From the NCBI GenBank assembly GCA_031423015.1, contig JANPER010000183.1:1-64000 (forward strand): a stretch of 64,000 nucleotides of DNA, given 5' to 3'. The notes beneath the pieces are model-generated. The model ran no database searches. It worked only from the letters and a program-made list of their open reading frames with translations, and had not been told where the DNA came from. Below, piece after piece: positions 8,643-17,859 of the stretch; positions within the stretch are counted from its first letter, which is position 1, and each line of letters starts with the position of its first letter. Made by a program: the position numbers and the translations under genes. The stretch comes from DATGPD01 sp031423015 (GTDB lineage: Bacteria > Planctomycetota > UBA1135 > UBA2386).

Positions 8643-9611
8643 TTGAGCGAACCAGAACGCATCCCGGTCAAGTCCGACTCGTACGGCATGCGACTGCTCG
8701 ACTTCCTGGAGCGGCGCTGGCCGGACGTGCATCGCGCCTACTTCCGGCGCCTGGTGCTCGCCGAGATGGTGAAGGTCAATTGCTTCGTCGGCACGCCCTA
8801 CACGACGCTGCGCTACGGCGATGTGATCGACATCACGCGGCCGCCGGGCCAGCCGCCGCCGAAGCCCAAGTCTCGCGCCGAGGAAGAAAGCAAGCCGCGC
8901 ATCGTGCACACCGAGGCCGACGCGGTCGTCGTCGACAAGCCGGCGGGGATGACGGTCGACGCGGCGTTGCAGGCGTTGCGCCGCGATCGCCCCGATCTCT
9001 CCGGTCTCCCTGAAGCCAGCAAGCCCGTGCTGCGCATGGAGGCCGACGCCTCGGGCCTCATGCTGCTCGCGCTCACGCCCGCCGCGCATGAGACGCTGAG
9101 CGAGGCCTTCGAGTGCGGCAAGTTGCATATCGAATGGAACGCGCTGGTCGACTCCCCGGTGCGCAGCGACCACCTGACGATCGACAAGTGGCTCGGCCCC
9201 GATCGCAACAAGCCGGGTAACGTGCGGGTGTACGAAGACGAAGCCAAGAAGGGCAGGGCGGCGCACACCGTGGTCACGGTGGAAGAGGTGTTCGATCACC
9301 ACACCTTGGTGCGCGCGATTCCGCTGACCGACCGCGGCCACCAACTGCGCGTGCACCTCGCGGCCGCGCATCATCCGGTGATCGGCGACGCCCAGTACGG
9401 CGCTGGGCCGTCGTTGCTCGTGTCATCCTTCAAGCGCAAGTACCGGCCGCGCGTTGGCGTGCGCGAGCGACCGATCGTGCAGCGGCTGTGCCTGCACGCG
9501 ACCCGCTTGGTGTGGCAGCGGCAAGACCAGAACGAACTCACCATCGAGTCGCCGTTGCCCAAGGCGATGCGATCAGCGTTGGTGCGCTTGCGGCGCTACG
9601 CGGAGCAATGA
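8643..9611 (+). CDS. RluA-family pseudouridine synthase-like protein with altered active-site motif
   Basis: 322 residues from a TTG at 8643 (an ATG at 8688 is the alternative). Residues about 15-65 are an S4 RNA-binding domain (RLLDFLERRWPD...YGDVIDI). The catalytic domain shows VDKPAGMTVD and the C-terminal RluA motif HQLRVHLAAAHHPVIGDAQYG. The segment normally read R-L-D-x-x-(T/A)-S-G is here RMEADASG (residues 131-138), so the catalytic Asp position holds Glu133. By family knowledge that Asp is essential, so the protein may be inactive as a synthase or work differently. It ends one base before truD, suggesting an operon of two RNA-modification proteins. Confidence 0.8.
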   Translation: MSEPERIPVKSDSYGMRLLDFLERRWPDVHRAYFRRLVLAEMVKVNCFVGTPYTTLRYGDVIDITRPPGQPPPKPKSRAEEESKPRIVHTEADAVVVDKPAGMTVDAALQALRRDRPDLSGLPEASKPVLRMEADASGLMLLALTPAAHETLSEAFECGKLHIEWNALVDSPVRSDHLTIDKWLGPDRNKPGNVRVYEDEAKKGRAAHTVVTVEEVFDHHTLVRAIPLTDRGHQLRVHLAAAHHPVIGDAQYGAGPSLLVSSFKRKYRPRVGVRERPIVQRLCLHATRLVWQRQDQNELTIESPLPKAMRSALVRLRRYAEQ

Positions 9612-9612
9612 C

Positions 9613-10839
9613 ATGCGACTGAAGGTCCGCCCCGAAGACTTCCGCGTGCGTGAACTGCTCGAGTTCGAGCGCGACCCCAAGGGCGAGCACTACGTGCACC
9701 TGATGCGCAAGGAGAAGCTCGATACGGTGCAGGCGCTCACCGAGGTGGCGCGCATCTGCAACGTGTCGCGGCGCGACATCGCCTTCGCCGGCCTCAAGGA
9801 CCGCCAAGGCGTCACCGAGCAGTGGATCAGCGTGCGTGGCCGACGCCTGGAAGTGCGGCGTAGCGACCTGCAGGTGACCTACGAGGGGCGCACGGCGCGG
9901 CCGATTACCAGCAAGCAGAGCACCGGCAACGCGTTCGAGGTGGTGCTGCGCGAACTGACCGAGAACGACGTCGAGCGCTTGAAGACGCGCTCGGGGCTGG
10001 TGCAAACGAGCGGCTTTCCCAACTACTACGACGACCAGCGCTTCGGCAACATCAGGCACGGCCAGGGCTTCATCCTGCGCGATGTGCTCAAGGGCGACTA
10101 CGAGACGGCGCTCAAGCAACTGTTGGCCGTGCCGTCGCCCAAGGCGATCACCGGCGACGTCAAACTGAAGCGCATCCTCAACGCCAAGTGGGGCGAGTGG
10201 GACGTCTGCGCTTCGATCGCGCGTGGGCCGGCGTACCGCCGTGTGTTCAGCATCTTGCAGCGCAGCGGCGACTTCAAAGAAGCGCTCGCCGCGCTGCCGC
10301 CGCGCACCACGCTGATCCACATGTACTCGTATCAGAGCTACCTGTGGAACCGGGCGCTCAGCCGCTGGCTGCGCCTCGAACTGACGCCCGGCAACCAGAC
10401 CGAGGTGTGGACGCTGCTCGGCCGCTTGCGCGCGTGGAGCAAGTTGCCCGCCGACAAGATGGCCCGCATGCAGGCGATGGCGGCGCCGCTGTTCGCCGGT
10501 GACATCGCCGGCGGCGAGCCGAGCTTCCGCGCGTCGCTCGACGCGGTGTTGCGGCGCGAAGACATCACCGTCGCCGACTGCGAGCGCGCGGCGCTGCCCG
10601 GCTTCGAGATGAAGACCGAGCTGCGCACGGTGCTGTTGGTGCCAGGCGGGCTGCGTTTGGATGGCCCGCGCCGCGACAAGCGCGGCGACGGACTGGCGAT
10701 GAAGATGTCGTTCACGCTGCCGCGCGGCGCCTACGCCACGATGCTCATCAAGTGCATGACGGCGGGGAAGTGGGGCACCGAGCGGCGCCGCGAGAGCGAT
10801 CGGCGGCGCGAGGATGATGGTGAGGCGTCGGCGGATTGA
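9613..10839 (+). CDS. truD: tRNA pseudouridine(13) synthase TruD
   Basis: 408 residues. The TruD signature with catalytic Asp63 is seen in FAGLKDRQGVTEQW; other conserved TruD segments are SGFPNYYDDQRFG, SYQSYLWNRALS and the C-terminal RDKRGDGLAMKMSFTLPRGAYATMLIK. TruD makes pseudouridine 13 in tRNA. The ATG at 9613 follows the upstream stop by one base. The C-terminal tail (ERRRESDRRREDDGEASAD) is charged and probably disordered. Confidence 0.94.
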   Translation: MRLKVRPEDFRVRELLEFERDPKGEHYVHLMRKEKLDTVQALTEVARICNVSRRDIAFAGLKDRQGVTEQWISVRGRRLEVRRSDLQVTYEGRTARPITSKQSTGNAFEVVLRELTENDVERLKTRSGLVQTSGFPNYYDDQRFGNIRHGQGFILRDVLKGDYETALKQLLAVPSPKAITGDVKLKRILNAKWGEWDVCASIARGPAYRRVFSILQRSGDFKEALAALPPRTTLIHMYSYQSYLWNRALSRWLRLELTPGNQTEVWTLLGRLRAWSKLPADKMARMQAMAAPLFAGDIAGGEPSFRASLDAVLRREDITVADCERAALPGFEMKTELRTVLLVPGGLRLDGPRRDKRGDGLAMKMSFTLPRGAYATMLIKCMTAGKWGTERRRESDRRREDDGEASAD

Positions 10840-10854
10840 GCGCGTCGCGTTGCA

Positions 10855-11049
10855 GTGCCGGAATACCCGAGGGGTGTTGGCAGCGAAGTGTCCCCCTGGG
10901 GTGTCGAGTTTGGCAGCGGCAGCCGCGAGCGCCGGCTTCTCCTTGATCGCCTCTCAGTGCTGCGGCGGGGTGACGTTGTGGTGCTCGATCGCGGTTACCC
11001 GTCGCATGAGTTGCGGATTCTGCTGGACCACGGGATCGGCTTGTGGTGA
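10855..11049 (+). pseudogene. DDE transposase fragment (IS4-like)
   Basis: Only 64 codons, of which the last 40 look like transposase: RRGDVVVLDRGYPSHELRILL, matching the second Asp motif (D-R-G-Y-P-S) of IS4-type DDE transposases. The flanking first Asp and the Glu (YREK-type) regions are absent and the frame ends soon after. No terminal inverted repeats were seen. It lies between truD and an unknown three-gene operon and marks a past insertion or rearrangement. Confidence 0.65.
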
Positions 11050-11058
11050 TTGGACTTC

Positions 11059-11850
11059 ATGGCGAGAGTGCCTGAGTCATGGCTGATAGCGATTCTCGCG
11101 ACAGGTGCGGGTGCCTTGGCGGTTTGGCTGCAGATGCGCCCGGCCTATTCAGGGGTTGATCTCGAACTACGGCCCAGCGCTGCGCCGCAACTGCGAGCGC
11201 TCGTAGAGCCATTACCGCCATTGGTTCCCCCCGACGCAACGGCGGTGTTAAGGGTGCCGGTAGGGAACGCCCTCGCAGATTCGCCGACCAACATCGGTCT
11301 CGCCAGCGTCGCCGATGCAGACGCCGAGTTCTATCGAAAGGCGCTTCTCTATGCCGAGATGGGGGCCGATCTCATCCCACGAGACAAGCTGGTCGATGCT
11401 GCCGTACAGAGCAAGGTCGCTCTGCATGTGCCGGCGCAGGTCCATCTGAATCGTCAGATGGCGGAGCATCTGCACGACGCACTCGCCCGCGTCGCGGGTG
11501 ACGCACTGCGATCCGTCGAGTCCAGTTCTGCTCGAAGCTTACCCAACCAAGCCTCGACCGCGCAAGAACCACCACCTGTCGCAAAGGTGGCCCAACAGCT
11601 CTTCCTGGCGCTTGCGCCGGATCTGCCGGACCTCCTGCGATCGGGACGCGCCGGGTTGACGCTGCGGCTATCAAGTCTACCTGGCAAATCAACGTCGATT
11701 CTTCAGGGATTGACAATCAACGTAGAGCCAACGGCGTTGGTTCTTCGCATCGAACGCGCACCATGGGACATCGAGATGAGAATCGAACGTGACGTAGTCC
11801 CATTTGCTTTACTAGAGTCCTTCGACCAAGTTATGGGTATGTTCCGATGA
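11059..11850 (+). CDS. Membrane-anchored protein of unknown function (operon gene 1)
   Basis: 263 residues from the ATG at 11059 (a TTG at 11050 adds three residues). An N-terminal hydrophobic segment (SWLIAILATGAGALAVWL) is followed by a periplasmic-type soluble domain. The C-terminal third (VAQQLFLALAPDLPDLLRSG...LRLSSLP...LVLRIERAPWDIEMRI) resembles, weakly and by eye, the end of the third gene of the same operon, so the two may be distant paralogs. Overlaps the next gene by four bases (ATGA). I do not recognise the family. Base composition seems somewhat less GC-biased at third positions than in flanking genes. Confidence 0.6.
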   Translation: MARVPESWLIAILATGAGALAVWLQMRPAYSGVDLELRPSAAPQLRALVEPLPPLVPPDATAVLRVPVGNALADSPTNIGLASVADADAEFYRKALLYAEMGADLIPRDKLVDAAVQSKVALHVPAQVHLNRQMAEHLHDALARVAGDALRSVESSSARSLPNQASTAQEPPPVAKVAQQLFLALAPDLPDLLRSGRAGLTLRLSSLPGKSTSILQGLTINVEPTALVLRIERAPWDIEMRIERDVVPFALLESFDQVMGMFR

Positions 11851-12401
11851 GACCATTCCTGCTCCCGCTCCTGTTCCCGTTCGCTGTGCTGTGCCTATCC
11901 GCCAGCTTCGTGTCGGCGCCGCCTGATGAATGCAAGACGCGCTGCAGCGCCCAAAAGGACCCGGGCCGTCCCACAACCTGGATAGACTCGGTAGCCGGGG
12001 CCGCTGGGGTGACTGTAAGCGTGACCTGGATTTTCTTTAGTGGTGAGTGTGCGCCGGTGGGTGGGTGCATTCCCATCAGGGCCTGCTCAAGCCACCTTCA
12101 CGTCACCATCTTTGCACCGAGTAACATGCACATCTGGAACCTTCATCCAATTGGGTGGACAACCAATTGCACAACATATCCCTTCCCGCCAGACCTCTGG
12201 TGCGAGCGTAAGGACGGCACTGATCTTGAGAATGGGAGCGGCGTTGCTGGCAAATGGTGGCTGTTCACGAAAGACACGCCGTGCGGGGGCAGCGTCAACA
12301 ATACATTCGATTTCAGATCCGCGCCCAATTCAGGCGACAATCTTGTGGCCACGGTTACGATCACCGGTGCTTGCAATAGCTGCTTGCCCGCACCGCTATG
12401 A
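11847..12401 (+). CDS. Secreted Cys-rich protein of unknown function (operon gene 2)
   Basis: 184 residues with a clear Sec signal peptide (MRPFLLPLLFPFAVLCLSASFVSA). The mature part has about ten cysteines, several in pairs (KTRC, GECAPVGGC, CNSC), suggesting disulfides outside the cytoplasm, and ends TGACNSCLPAPL. Patterns such as VTVSVTWIFF and DNLVATVTITG look like beta strands. No family recognised. It overlaps both neighbours by four bases (ATGA), so translation is likely coupled and the three products probably act together. Confidence 0.65.
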   Translation: MRPFLLPLLFPFAVLCLSASFVSAPPDECKTRCSAQKDPGRPTTWIDSVAGAAGVTVSVTWIFFSGECAPVGGCIPIRACSSHLHVTIFAPSNMHIWNLHPIGWTTNCTTYPFPPDLWCERKDGTDLENGSGVAGKWWLFTKDTPCGGSVNNTFDFRSAPNSGDNLVATVTITGACNSCLPAPL

Positions 12402-13207
12402 GTCGGAGAGCCGTCGCTTGTTCGGTCAGCGTGGGCATGCTGGCCATCGGGGGCTTCATCATCTTGATGACCCTTGTTTCTGATGGCGGTGTTGCGTCCG
12501 TCTCGCCAATCGCTCCGAAGCGAATTGTGGCGACCGGCGACGGCCCACGTCAGTCCAGTGGACTAACTCCCCTCGCCGAAAGCGAGGCTCAACCTGGGTC
12601 GGATCAGCGCACTACGGCTCTTCTTCAGCCGACGGGGACCGAAAGCGGCGTGGACGCTTCCCAATGGCCCCAACGCGAGTTGGCTCTGCAACGATATGCC
12701 GACGGTGTGGCGGCGCTGGTCCCGCAACGGGTGCTGACACTGGCGCTACGCGAATCGGGAGCACGCGTCACGCAGCCTTTAGGGTCAGCGCTAAGCGACA
12801 GCCTCCTTACTGGGGCCTACCAGGCCTTCACACGTGCTCTTGGGTATGCGACCCGGGAGAGGGCCGAGAACCTGATCTTCGTGCCCAAGGAGCCCGACGG
12901 TGCTTCGGCTGAAGCGGTTGCATACCGCGCTGAGACGGCAGCCCGTGAGGTCTTGCTGGCATTGGCAGAGCGTTTTCCGACGCTCCTTGGCGAGGGTGGC
13001 GCAACGGCAGAGATCCGGGTGCTTGAGCACGTGCAGCCGATTCCGCGCGCGTTAGGTGGCTGGAACGCCATGCGGCGAGGTGCGGACGCAGCATTCGTCA
13101 TGAGTTATCCGCCCTATGAGCTGACCATCACCATCAAAGGCGAAGCCCTGACAGGTGGATTGCGACACTCGTGGGAGCTGATGCTGTCCGCGATGGCGCC
13201 GCGGTAA
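12398..13207 (+). CDS. Membrane-anchored protein of unknown function (operon gene 3)
   Basis: 269 residues. An N-terminal anchor (SVGMLAIGGFIILMTLV) precedes a low-complexity linker and a soluble domain with AAREVLLALAERFPTLLGEGG and YELTITIKGEAL, which line up loosely with gene 1 of this operon (VAQQLFLALAPDLPDLL, LVLRIERAPWDIEM). Thus the operon seems to encode two related anchored proteins flanking a small secreted Cys-rich one. Function unknown. Confidence 0.6.
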   Translation: MSRRAVACSVSVGMLAIGGFIILMTLVSDGGVASVSPIAPKRIVATGDGPRQSSGLTPLAESEAQPGSDQRTTALLQPTGTESGVDASQWPQRELALQRYADGVAALVPQRVLTLALRESGARVTQPLGSALSDSLLTGAYQAFTRALGYATRERAENLIFVPKEPDGASAEAVAYRAETAAREVLLALAERFPTLLGEGGATAEIRVLEHVQPIPRALGGWNAMRRGADAAFVMSYPPYELTITIKGEALTGGLRHSWELMLSAMAPR

Positions 13208-13662
13208 CCTACGTGCTTTGCGGGCTCGATTGAGCGCATGCAGCTATGCACAAACCCGGGCGCCCTGGTGTCGTCGCGGTGTCGGCGGGGGTGTGAATCC
13301 GCGTGATTCCGGCAATCAGCCGCATCTCAGACCCGACGGCCGACGCGTTGGCCGCCATCGCGAGAAACCAGGGCCACAAGCTGCGCAGTCGGAGAGGCAA
13401 TCAGAGCAAGCGTGAACTCGAACCTGCTCGCCAGCGGGCGCATCATCGAGGAGCGGCAGCTACGCGCGCGGGAAGAAGCTGGGGAGGTCCTCGACGCGGT
13501 CCTGAAGAAGGAAGGCGTGAGACGGAGGAGCAGCGAGGAGAGAGCCAACTCTGTGCTGCTCCGCAATCGCTGTGGTTCTCGTCTGCTCTGACGCGAAGTC
13601 CTCGTGACCGGTTCTTGTGGCTGGTCGCGGCTCGTTCGCCAGCTATCGTTCGCCCCCCTGAC
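13208..13662. other. 455-base intergenic stretch with one doubtful short ORF
   Basis: No recognisable gene. The best candidate is a 59-codon plus-strand ORF from a GTG at 13412 to 13591, which reads LLASGRIIEERQLRAREEAG and EVLDAVLKKEGVRRRSSEERA, helical and charged. It might be a leftover gene end. No hairpin or promoter stands out upstream of the phosphorylase gene. Confidence 0.3.
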
Positions 13663-14541
13663 ATGAGCACGAGCGAACGAACCCTTGGTGTGATCGGTGG
13701 GTCGGGTCTCTACGACTTGCCGGGTCTCGAAGGCGCACAGGAAGTGCGGCTGACCACGCCGTTCGGCGAGCCCTCCGACGCGGTCATCGTAGGCAGGCTG
13801 GCCGGCGTGAAGATGGCGTTCCTGCCGCGGCACGGCCGTGGCCACAAGGTCGCGCCCAACGAGCTGCCGTTCCGCGCCAATATCCACGCCATGAAGCAGC
13901 TCGGCATGGAGTGCCTCATCGGCGTCTCGGCGGTGGGGTCGATGAAGGAACACATCGCGCCCGGCGATCTGGTGATCGTCGATCAGTTCATCGACCGCAC
14001 GCGCGGGCGCACCGCGGAGTCGACGTTCTTTGGCGATGGTTGCGTCGCGCACTGCCACTTTGCCGACCCGATCTGGGAGCCATTGCGTCAGCTCGTGCTG
14101 CAAGCCGCCAAGCAGACCAGCGCCAGGGTGCACGACCGCGGCACCTACGTGTGCATGGAGGGCCCGCACTTCTCGACGCGCGCCGAGTCGCGCCTGTATC
14201 GCAGCTGGGGCGTCGATGTGATCGGCATGACCAACCTGCAAGAGGCCAAGCTGGCGCGGGAGGCCGAGATCGCTTACTCGACGGTGGCGTTGGCCACCGA
14301 CTACGACTGCTGGCACGAGAGTGCGGGCGACGTGAACGTGCAGCAGGTCTTGCGCGTGCTGCAGCAGAACGTCGAGTGTGCCAAGCAGGTGGTGGCGAAC
14401 TGCGCCAAGCTGCTGGCCGCGGCGCCTGTGGCGCCGTCGGCCAAGGGCGAGATGGCGCACGCGATCATGACCAGCAAGGACAAGATCACGCCCGACGCGC
14501 GCCGCCGCCTCGAAGCCCTGATTCGGCAGCACATCGGCTGA
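13663..14541 (+). CDS. mtnP: S-methyl-5'-thioadenosine phosphorylase
   Basis: 292 residues, the normal length. The phosphorylase motifs are all present: GVIGGSGLYDL at the N-terminus, PRHGRGH (phosphate site), the EGPHFSTRAESRLYRSWG stretch and GMTNLQEAKLARE (purine/ribose site), and TDYDCWH (base-specificity region). The enzyme cleaves methylthioadenosine with phosphate in methionine salvage. ATG at 13663 gives the canonical N-terminus; the in-frame extension upstream to 13303 is non-coding. No other methionine-salvage gene is nearby. Confidence 0.93.
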   Translation: MSTSERTLGVIGGSGLYDLPGLEGAQEVRLTTPFGEPSDAVIVGRLAGVKMAFLPRHGRGHKVAPNELPFRANIHAMKQLGMECLIGVSAVGSMKEHIAPGDLVIVDQFIDRTRGRTAESTFFGDGCVAHCHFADPIWEPLRQLVLQAAKQTSARVHDRGTYVCMEGPHFSTRAESRLYRSWGVDVIGMTNLQEAKLAREAEIAYSTVALATDYDCWHESAGDVNVQQVLRVLQQNVECAKQVVANCAKLLAAAPVAPSAKGEMAHAIMTSKDKITPDARRRLEALIRQHIG

Positions 14542-14558
14542 ACAACCAAGGAGAACTC

Positions 14559-16199
14559 ATGCGTCGTCTCATCGCCTGTGTCGTCGTGGTCGCCTGCGGG
14601 TTGCGCGCGCAGGAATTGCCGAAGCCCGAGGCGGCGAATGCGGCGACCGTTTCTCCCCTGGTGCGCGTCGACGCACTCGGCCCGGCCGCGTGGCGCTCGC
14701 AGTTCTTGCCCACCAACCTGGGCAGTCTGTTGGCCTCGGCGGAAGGCGGCAAGCTGCTGGGGCCGCTGATCGAGCAGCTTGACGCGTTGTGGACGCGCGT
14801 TGCCGCCGACGAGCAGGGCGCCGTGCGGGCGCGCTGGCTGGCATTCGGCGGGCGAGTCACCTTGGCCTTGTGGGTCGACGGCCAACGCGGCACCTGGATG
14901 AGCGGCGTGCTTGCCCTCGAGTCGAATCGCAGCGCCGAGTTGGACGCGTTTGCTGCGGACATCACGCGCGCGATGGCGGCATTGCCCGAGCGGGCCGAAC
15001 GCGACCTCGACGGTCAGCGGTTCACCGTGACGCACGGCCCTGGGTTCGCATGCAGCTTGCCGAAGGTGATTGACGGTCGGTTGGTGGTTCTCGTCGCCGA
15101 TCGCCCCGAGCCCATGATGGCCGCCGCGCAGCGAGGCCTGCCCTGGCTTCGTCAGGACGTGCCGGCCCCTACGCCGGCGCTGCCGTTGCGCATCACCATG
15201 GACTTGCAGCTCCTGATGGCGGTCGCGGGGGACGGTGGCGATCTGTGGGTTGCCAAGCCCGGTCAGCCCTCGCTGGCCGAGGCGCTCGGCCTGGCGTCGC
15301 TCGACCAATTCTCGATCACCTTGGGTGCCGATGGCCCGCACGTGAAGGCCGAGTTCGATGTCACCTTCAACGCGCGCGAGCGCGGCCTGTTTGCCGGCTT
15401 CTTCCCCGAGCGCACGGGCGTGCCGGCGCTCGGCGACCTGGTGCCGCCGCAGACAACCGGCTGGAAGGTCGGCCGCTTCGATCCGCTGGCGCTGTGGCGT
15501 GCGGGCCTGCGCGCTGCCGCGGCCGAAGGCAGGCAGACCGAAGAGGAGTTGCTTGCCGAAGCCAAGAAAGAGTGCGGCGGCATCGACCCGGGCGCCGATC
15601 TGTTCGCCCACCTCGGCGACGAGTTGCTCGTGCTGTGGCAAGACGACAGCAATGGCGCGGAGCCGAGCGGCCGCAACTTGTCGCTCTGCTTGACGATGCC
15701 GATCGCCGACGACAGGAAGGTGACCGAGGCCGTGCGCAAGGTGCTCTCCGACTCGGACCTCGAGATCACGACCGCGGAGGGAGTCATGCGTGCGACTCAA
15801 CCGAACTCATGGCTGTTTCCGGCGATCCACCTCGCCGTCGGCCGCGGCGTTGTGTGCTTGGCCCTCGGCGAGGTCGGCGACGCGCAGATCGACTCCGTCC
15901 TGGCTTGCGCCAAGGCGCGCAAGCCCGCGCCGCCCGCCGGCGCCGAGCGCTTCAGCCGGCGTGCGCCCGCGGGTTTCAACAGCGTGGGCTCACTCGGCTT
16001 GACAACGCTGTTGCGCTACCACCTGGAGTTCTTGTTCGACGGCCTCGACGAGTTGATCCATATCGTGCCGATCGAGGGCCGCGTGCTGTCGCGCGAGTTG
16101 GAGCCCTGGTGGCCGTTGCTGGAGAAGCACGACCTGATGCGGGTCAGCACGCTGACCGGATGTGCGGGCGGGCGTTGGTGTCTGCGCGTGCTGTGGTAG
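14559..16199 (+). CDS. Secreted protein of unknown function
   Basis: 546 residues from an ATG at 14559 with a good ribosome binding site (AAGGAG). Signal peptide MRRLIACVVVVACGLRAQ. The mature protein has alternating hydrophobic strands and many Asp/Glu, with segments like VTLALWVDGQRGTWMSGVLAL, LGDELLVLWQDD and HLAVGRGVVCLALGE. The organisation recalls large periplasmic proteins of the DUF3352 type, but I cannot assign a family with confidence. It lies 17 bases after mtnP and could be co-transcribed with it. Confidence 0.7.
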   Translation: MRRLIACVVVVACGLRAQELPKPEAANAATVSPLVRVDALGPAAWRSQFLPTNLGSLLASAEGGKLLGPLIEQLDALWTRVAADEQGAVRARWLAFGGRVTLALWVDGQRGTWMSGVLALESNRSAELDAFAADITRAMAALPERAERDLDGQRFTVTHGPGFACSLPKVIDGRLVVLVADRPEPMMAAAQRGLPWLRQDVPAPTPALPLRITMDLQLLMAVAGDGGDLWVAKPGQPSLAEALGLASLDQFSITLGADGPHVKAEFDVTFNARERGLFAGFFPERTGVPALGDLVPPQTTGWKVGRFDPLALWRAGLRAAAAEGRQTEEELLAEAKKECGGIDPGADLFAHLGDELLVLWQDDSNGAEPSGRNLSLCLTMPIADDRKVTEAVRKVLSDSDLEITTAEGVMRATQPNSWLFPAIHLAVGRGVVCLALGEVGDAQIDSVLACAKARKPAPPAGAERFSRRAPAGFNSVGSLGLTTLLRYHLEFLFDGLDELIHIVPIEGRVLSRELEPWWPLLEKHDLMRVSTLTGCAGGRWCLRVLW

Positions 16200-16240
16200 C
16201 GTCGATCTCGGCCACCTCCTTCCGGGGCAGGCCAGCGTTC

Positions 16241-16263
16241 GAGTAGTACATCGAGTAGTACAT
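16241..16263 (+). repeat. Short tandem repeat upstream of the M28 peptidase
   Basis: GAGTAGTACAT occurs twice in a row (16241-16251 and 16253-16263), a 12-base period just before the peptidase start codon at 16270. The second copy ends in an ATG that is out of frame with the peptidase. It may be slippage; it lies where the ribosome binding site would be. Confidence 0.6.
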
Positions 16264-16269
16264 GGGGCC

Positions 16270-17847
16270 ATGGCGCAGTCCCTTGCCTTGGTGTCGTTGG
16301 CCGCGAGCCTCGTGCTCGGCCAGTTGCTGGTCGGCCAGGACGCGCCGACGGCGCCGCCGACCGAGCCGGTGGCGGTCTCCGCCGCCATCCCGACCGACGC
16401 TCCCGCGGGCATGGCGGCGATCGACAAGCAAGACCTGCAGAAGCACGCCACCAAGCTGGCGTCCGACGAGTTTGGCGGGCGCTACACCGGCAGCGAAGGA
16501 CAGATGATGGCGGCGCGCTACATCGCCGAGCACTTCGAGCAGTGCGGGCTCGCGCCGCGCGGCGAGAAGGCCAGCAAGGGCTGGACGTACTTCATGCGCT
16601 ACCCGGTGACGCGCACCGAGCTGGATCCAAAGCGCACCAAGATCACGGTCGGCAAGGAGGAGTTCAGCACGGGCTTTGCCGTGATCCCAGGCAAGAAGGG
16701 GACGCAGGTCGATCTGCGCGGGCGCTTCACTTGGTGCGGCGAAGGCGCCCTCGACTCGTTGCCCAAGGGCATCGCCAATTCGATTCCCGTGGTGGTGCTC
16801 GCTGGTGGCGGCAACCAGGGCCAAGCGCTGCGCGAGGGCTTCAAGACCACCGGCATCACGCGCGCGCTGGCGGATCGCGGTGCCAAGGCGGTGATCTACT
16901 GCATGCTCGACGACAAGGGCTCGGCAGCAGAGGCGTTCAACTACTCGTCGATGCTGGCGGGCAAGCCGCTGCTGCGCTACGGCAAGGAAGGTCGCGCGGC
17001 GCCGCCCGGCAACGTGCCTGCGGTGTTCGTGAACCGCAAGATCAGCGACGCGCTGCTCTTGGCGTTCGGCGTGCAGACGAGCGGCAACGAGGTCACCGAG
17101 CCCAAAACGCTGCTGAAGCCGAGCGGGCGCCTGCAACTCGACGCCAAGGAGGATCCCAAGTCGTTCGCGCTCAACGTCGTGGGGCTCCTCGAGGGCAGCG
17201 ATCCGAACCTCAAGGGCGAAGCCGTGGTGATCTCGGCACACATGGATCACATGGGCACGCGCATCGATGGCGACGTGTTCAACGGCGCCGACGACAACGC
17301 GTCGGGGTCGTCGGGTTTGCTCGAACTGGCCGAGGCGTTCGGGAAGGGCGACAAGCCGGCGCGCTCGGTGGTGTTCCTGTCGGTGTCTGGCGAAGAAGAG
17401 GGCTTGTGGGGCTCGCACTGGTTCTCCGAGAACCCGACCTGGGACTTCGACAAGATCGTCGCCGACATCAACATCGACATGATCGGCCGCGTCGCCGACC
17501 TGTCGGGCGCGCACGGCATCTCGATGACGCCGAGCCACCAGCATCCGCAGTTCAACACCCTGGTGCGCGACGCCGCCAAGCTGGCCAAGGATGTCGGCAT
17601 CACTCAGCTCGCGAGCGGCGACACCTATTACCAGCGCAGCGATCATTTCAACTTCGCGCGCAAGGGCGTGCCGGTCGTGTTCTTCTGCGATGGCGAGCAC
17701 GCCGACTACCACAAGGTCACCGACCACGCCGACCTGCTCGACTTCGACAAGATGGAGCGGGTGACGCGCCTGGCGTACTGGGTCGCGTTCAACGCGGCAA
17801 ACGCCAAGGAGCGACCCAAGGCGCTGGGGTCGCAGAAGGAGTGGTGA
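16270..17847 (+). CDS. Exported M28-family zinc metallopeptidase
   Basis: 525 residues, start at the ATG at 16270, followed by a signal peptide (MAQSLALVSLAASLVLGQLL). The M28 zinc ligands are readable in order: SAHMDHMG (His), GADDNASG (bridging Asp), SGEEEGLWGS (catalytic Glu pair), INIDMIGR (Asp) and GEHADYH (His). A protease-associated-type insert sits between about residues 120 and 300. M28 enzymes are aminopeptidases or carboxypeptidases; specificity is not predictable here. Probably periplasmic or secreted, feeding peptide use together with the asparaginase that follows. Confidence 0.92.
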   Translation: MAQSLALVSLAASLVLGQLLVGQDAPTAPPTEPVAVSAAIPTDAPAGMAAIDKQDLQKHATKLASDEFGGRYTGSEGQMMAARYIAEHFEQCGLAPRGEKASKGWTYFMRYPVTRTELDPKRTKITVGKEEFSTGFAVIPGKKGTQVDLRGRFTWCGEGALDSLPKGIANSIPVVVLAGGGNQGQALREGFKTTGITRALADRGAKAVIYCMLDDKGSAAEAFNYSSMLAGKPLLRYGKEGRAAPPGNVPAVFVNRKISDALLLAFGVQTSGNEVTEPKTLLKPSGRLQLDAKEDPKSFALNVVGLLEGSDPNLKGEAVVISAHMDHMGTRIDGDVFNGADDNASGSSGLLELAEAFGKGDKPARSVVFLSVSGEEEGLWGSHWFSENPTWDFDKIVADINIDMIGRVADLSGAHGISMTPSHQHPQFNTLVRDAAKLAKDVGITQLASGDTYYQRSDHFNFARKGVPVVFFCDGEHADYHKVTDHADLLDFDKMERVTRLAYWVAFNAANAKERPKALGSQKEW

Positions 17848-17859
17848 TCGTCTGGCACT

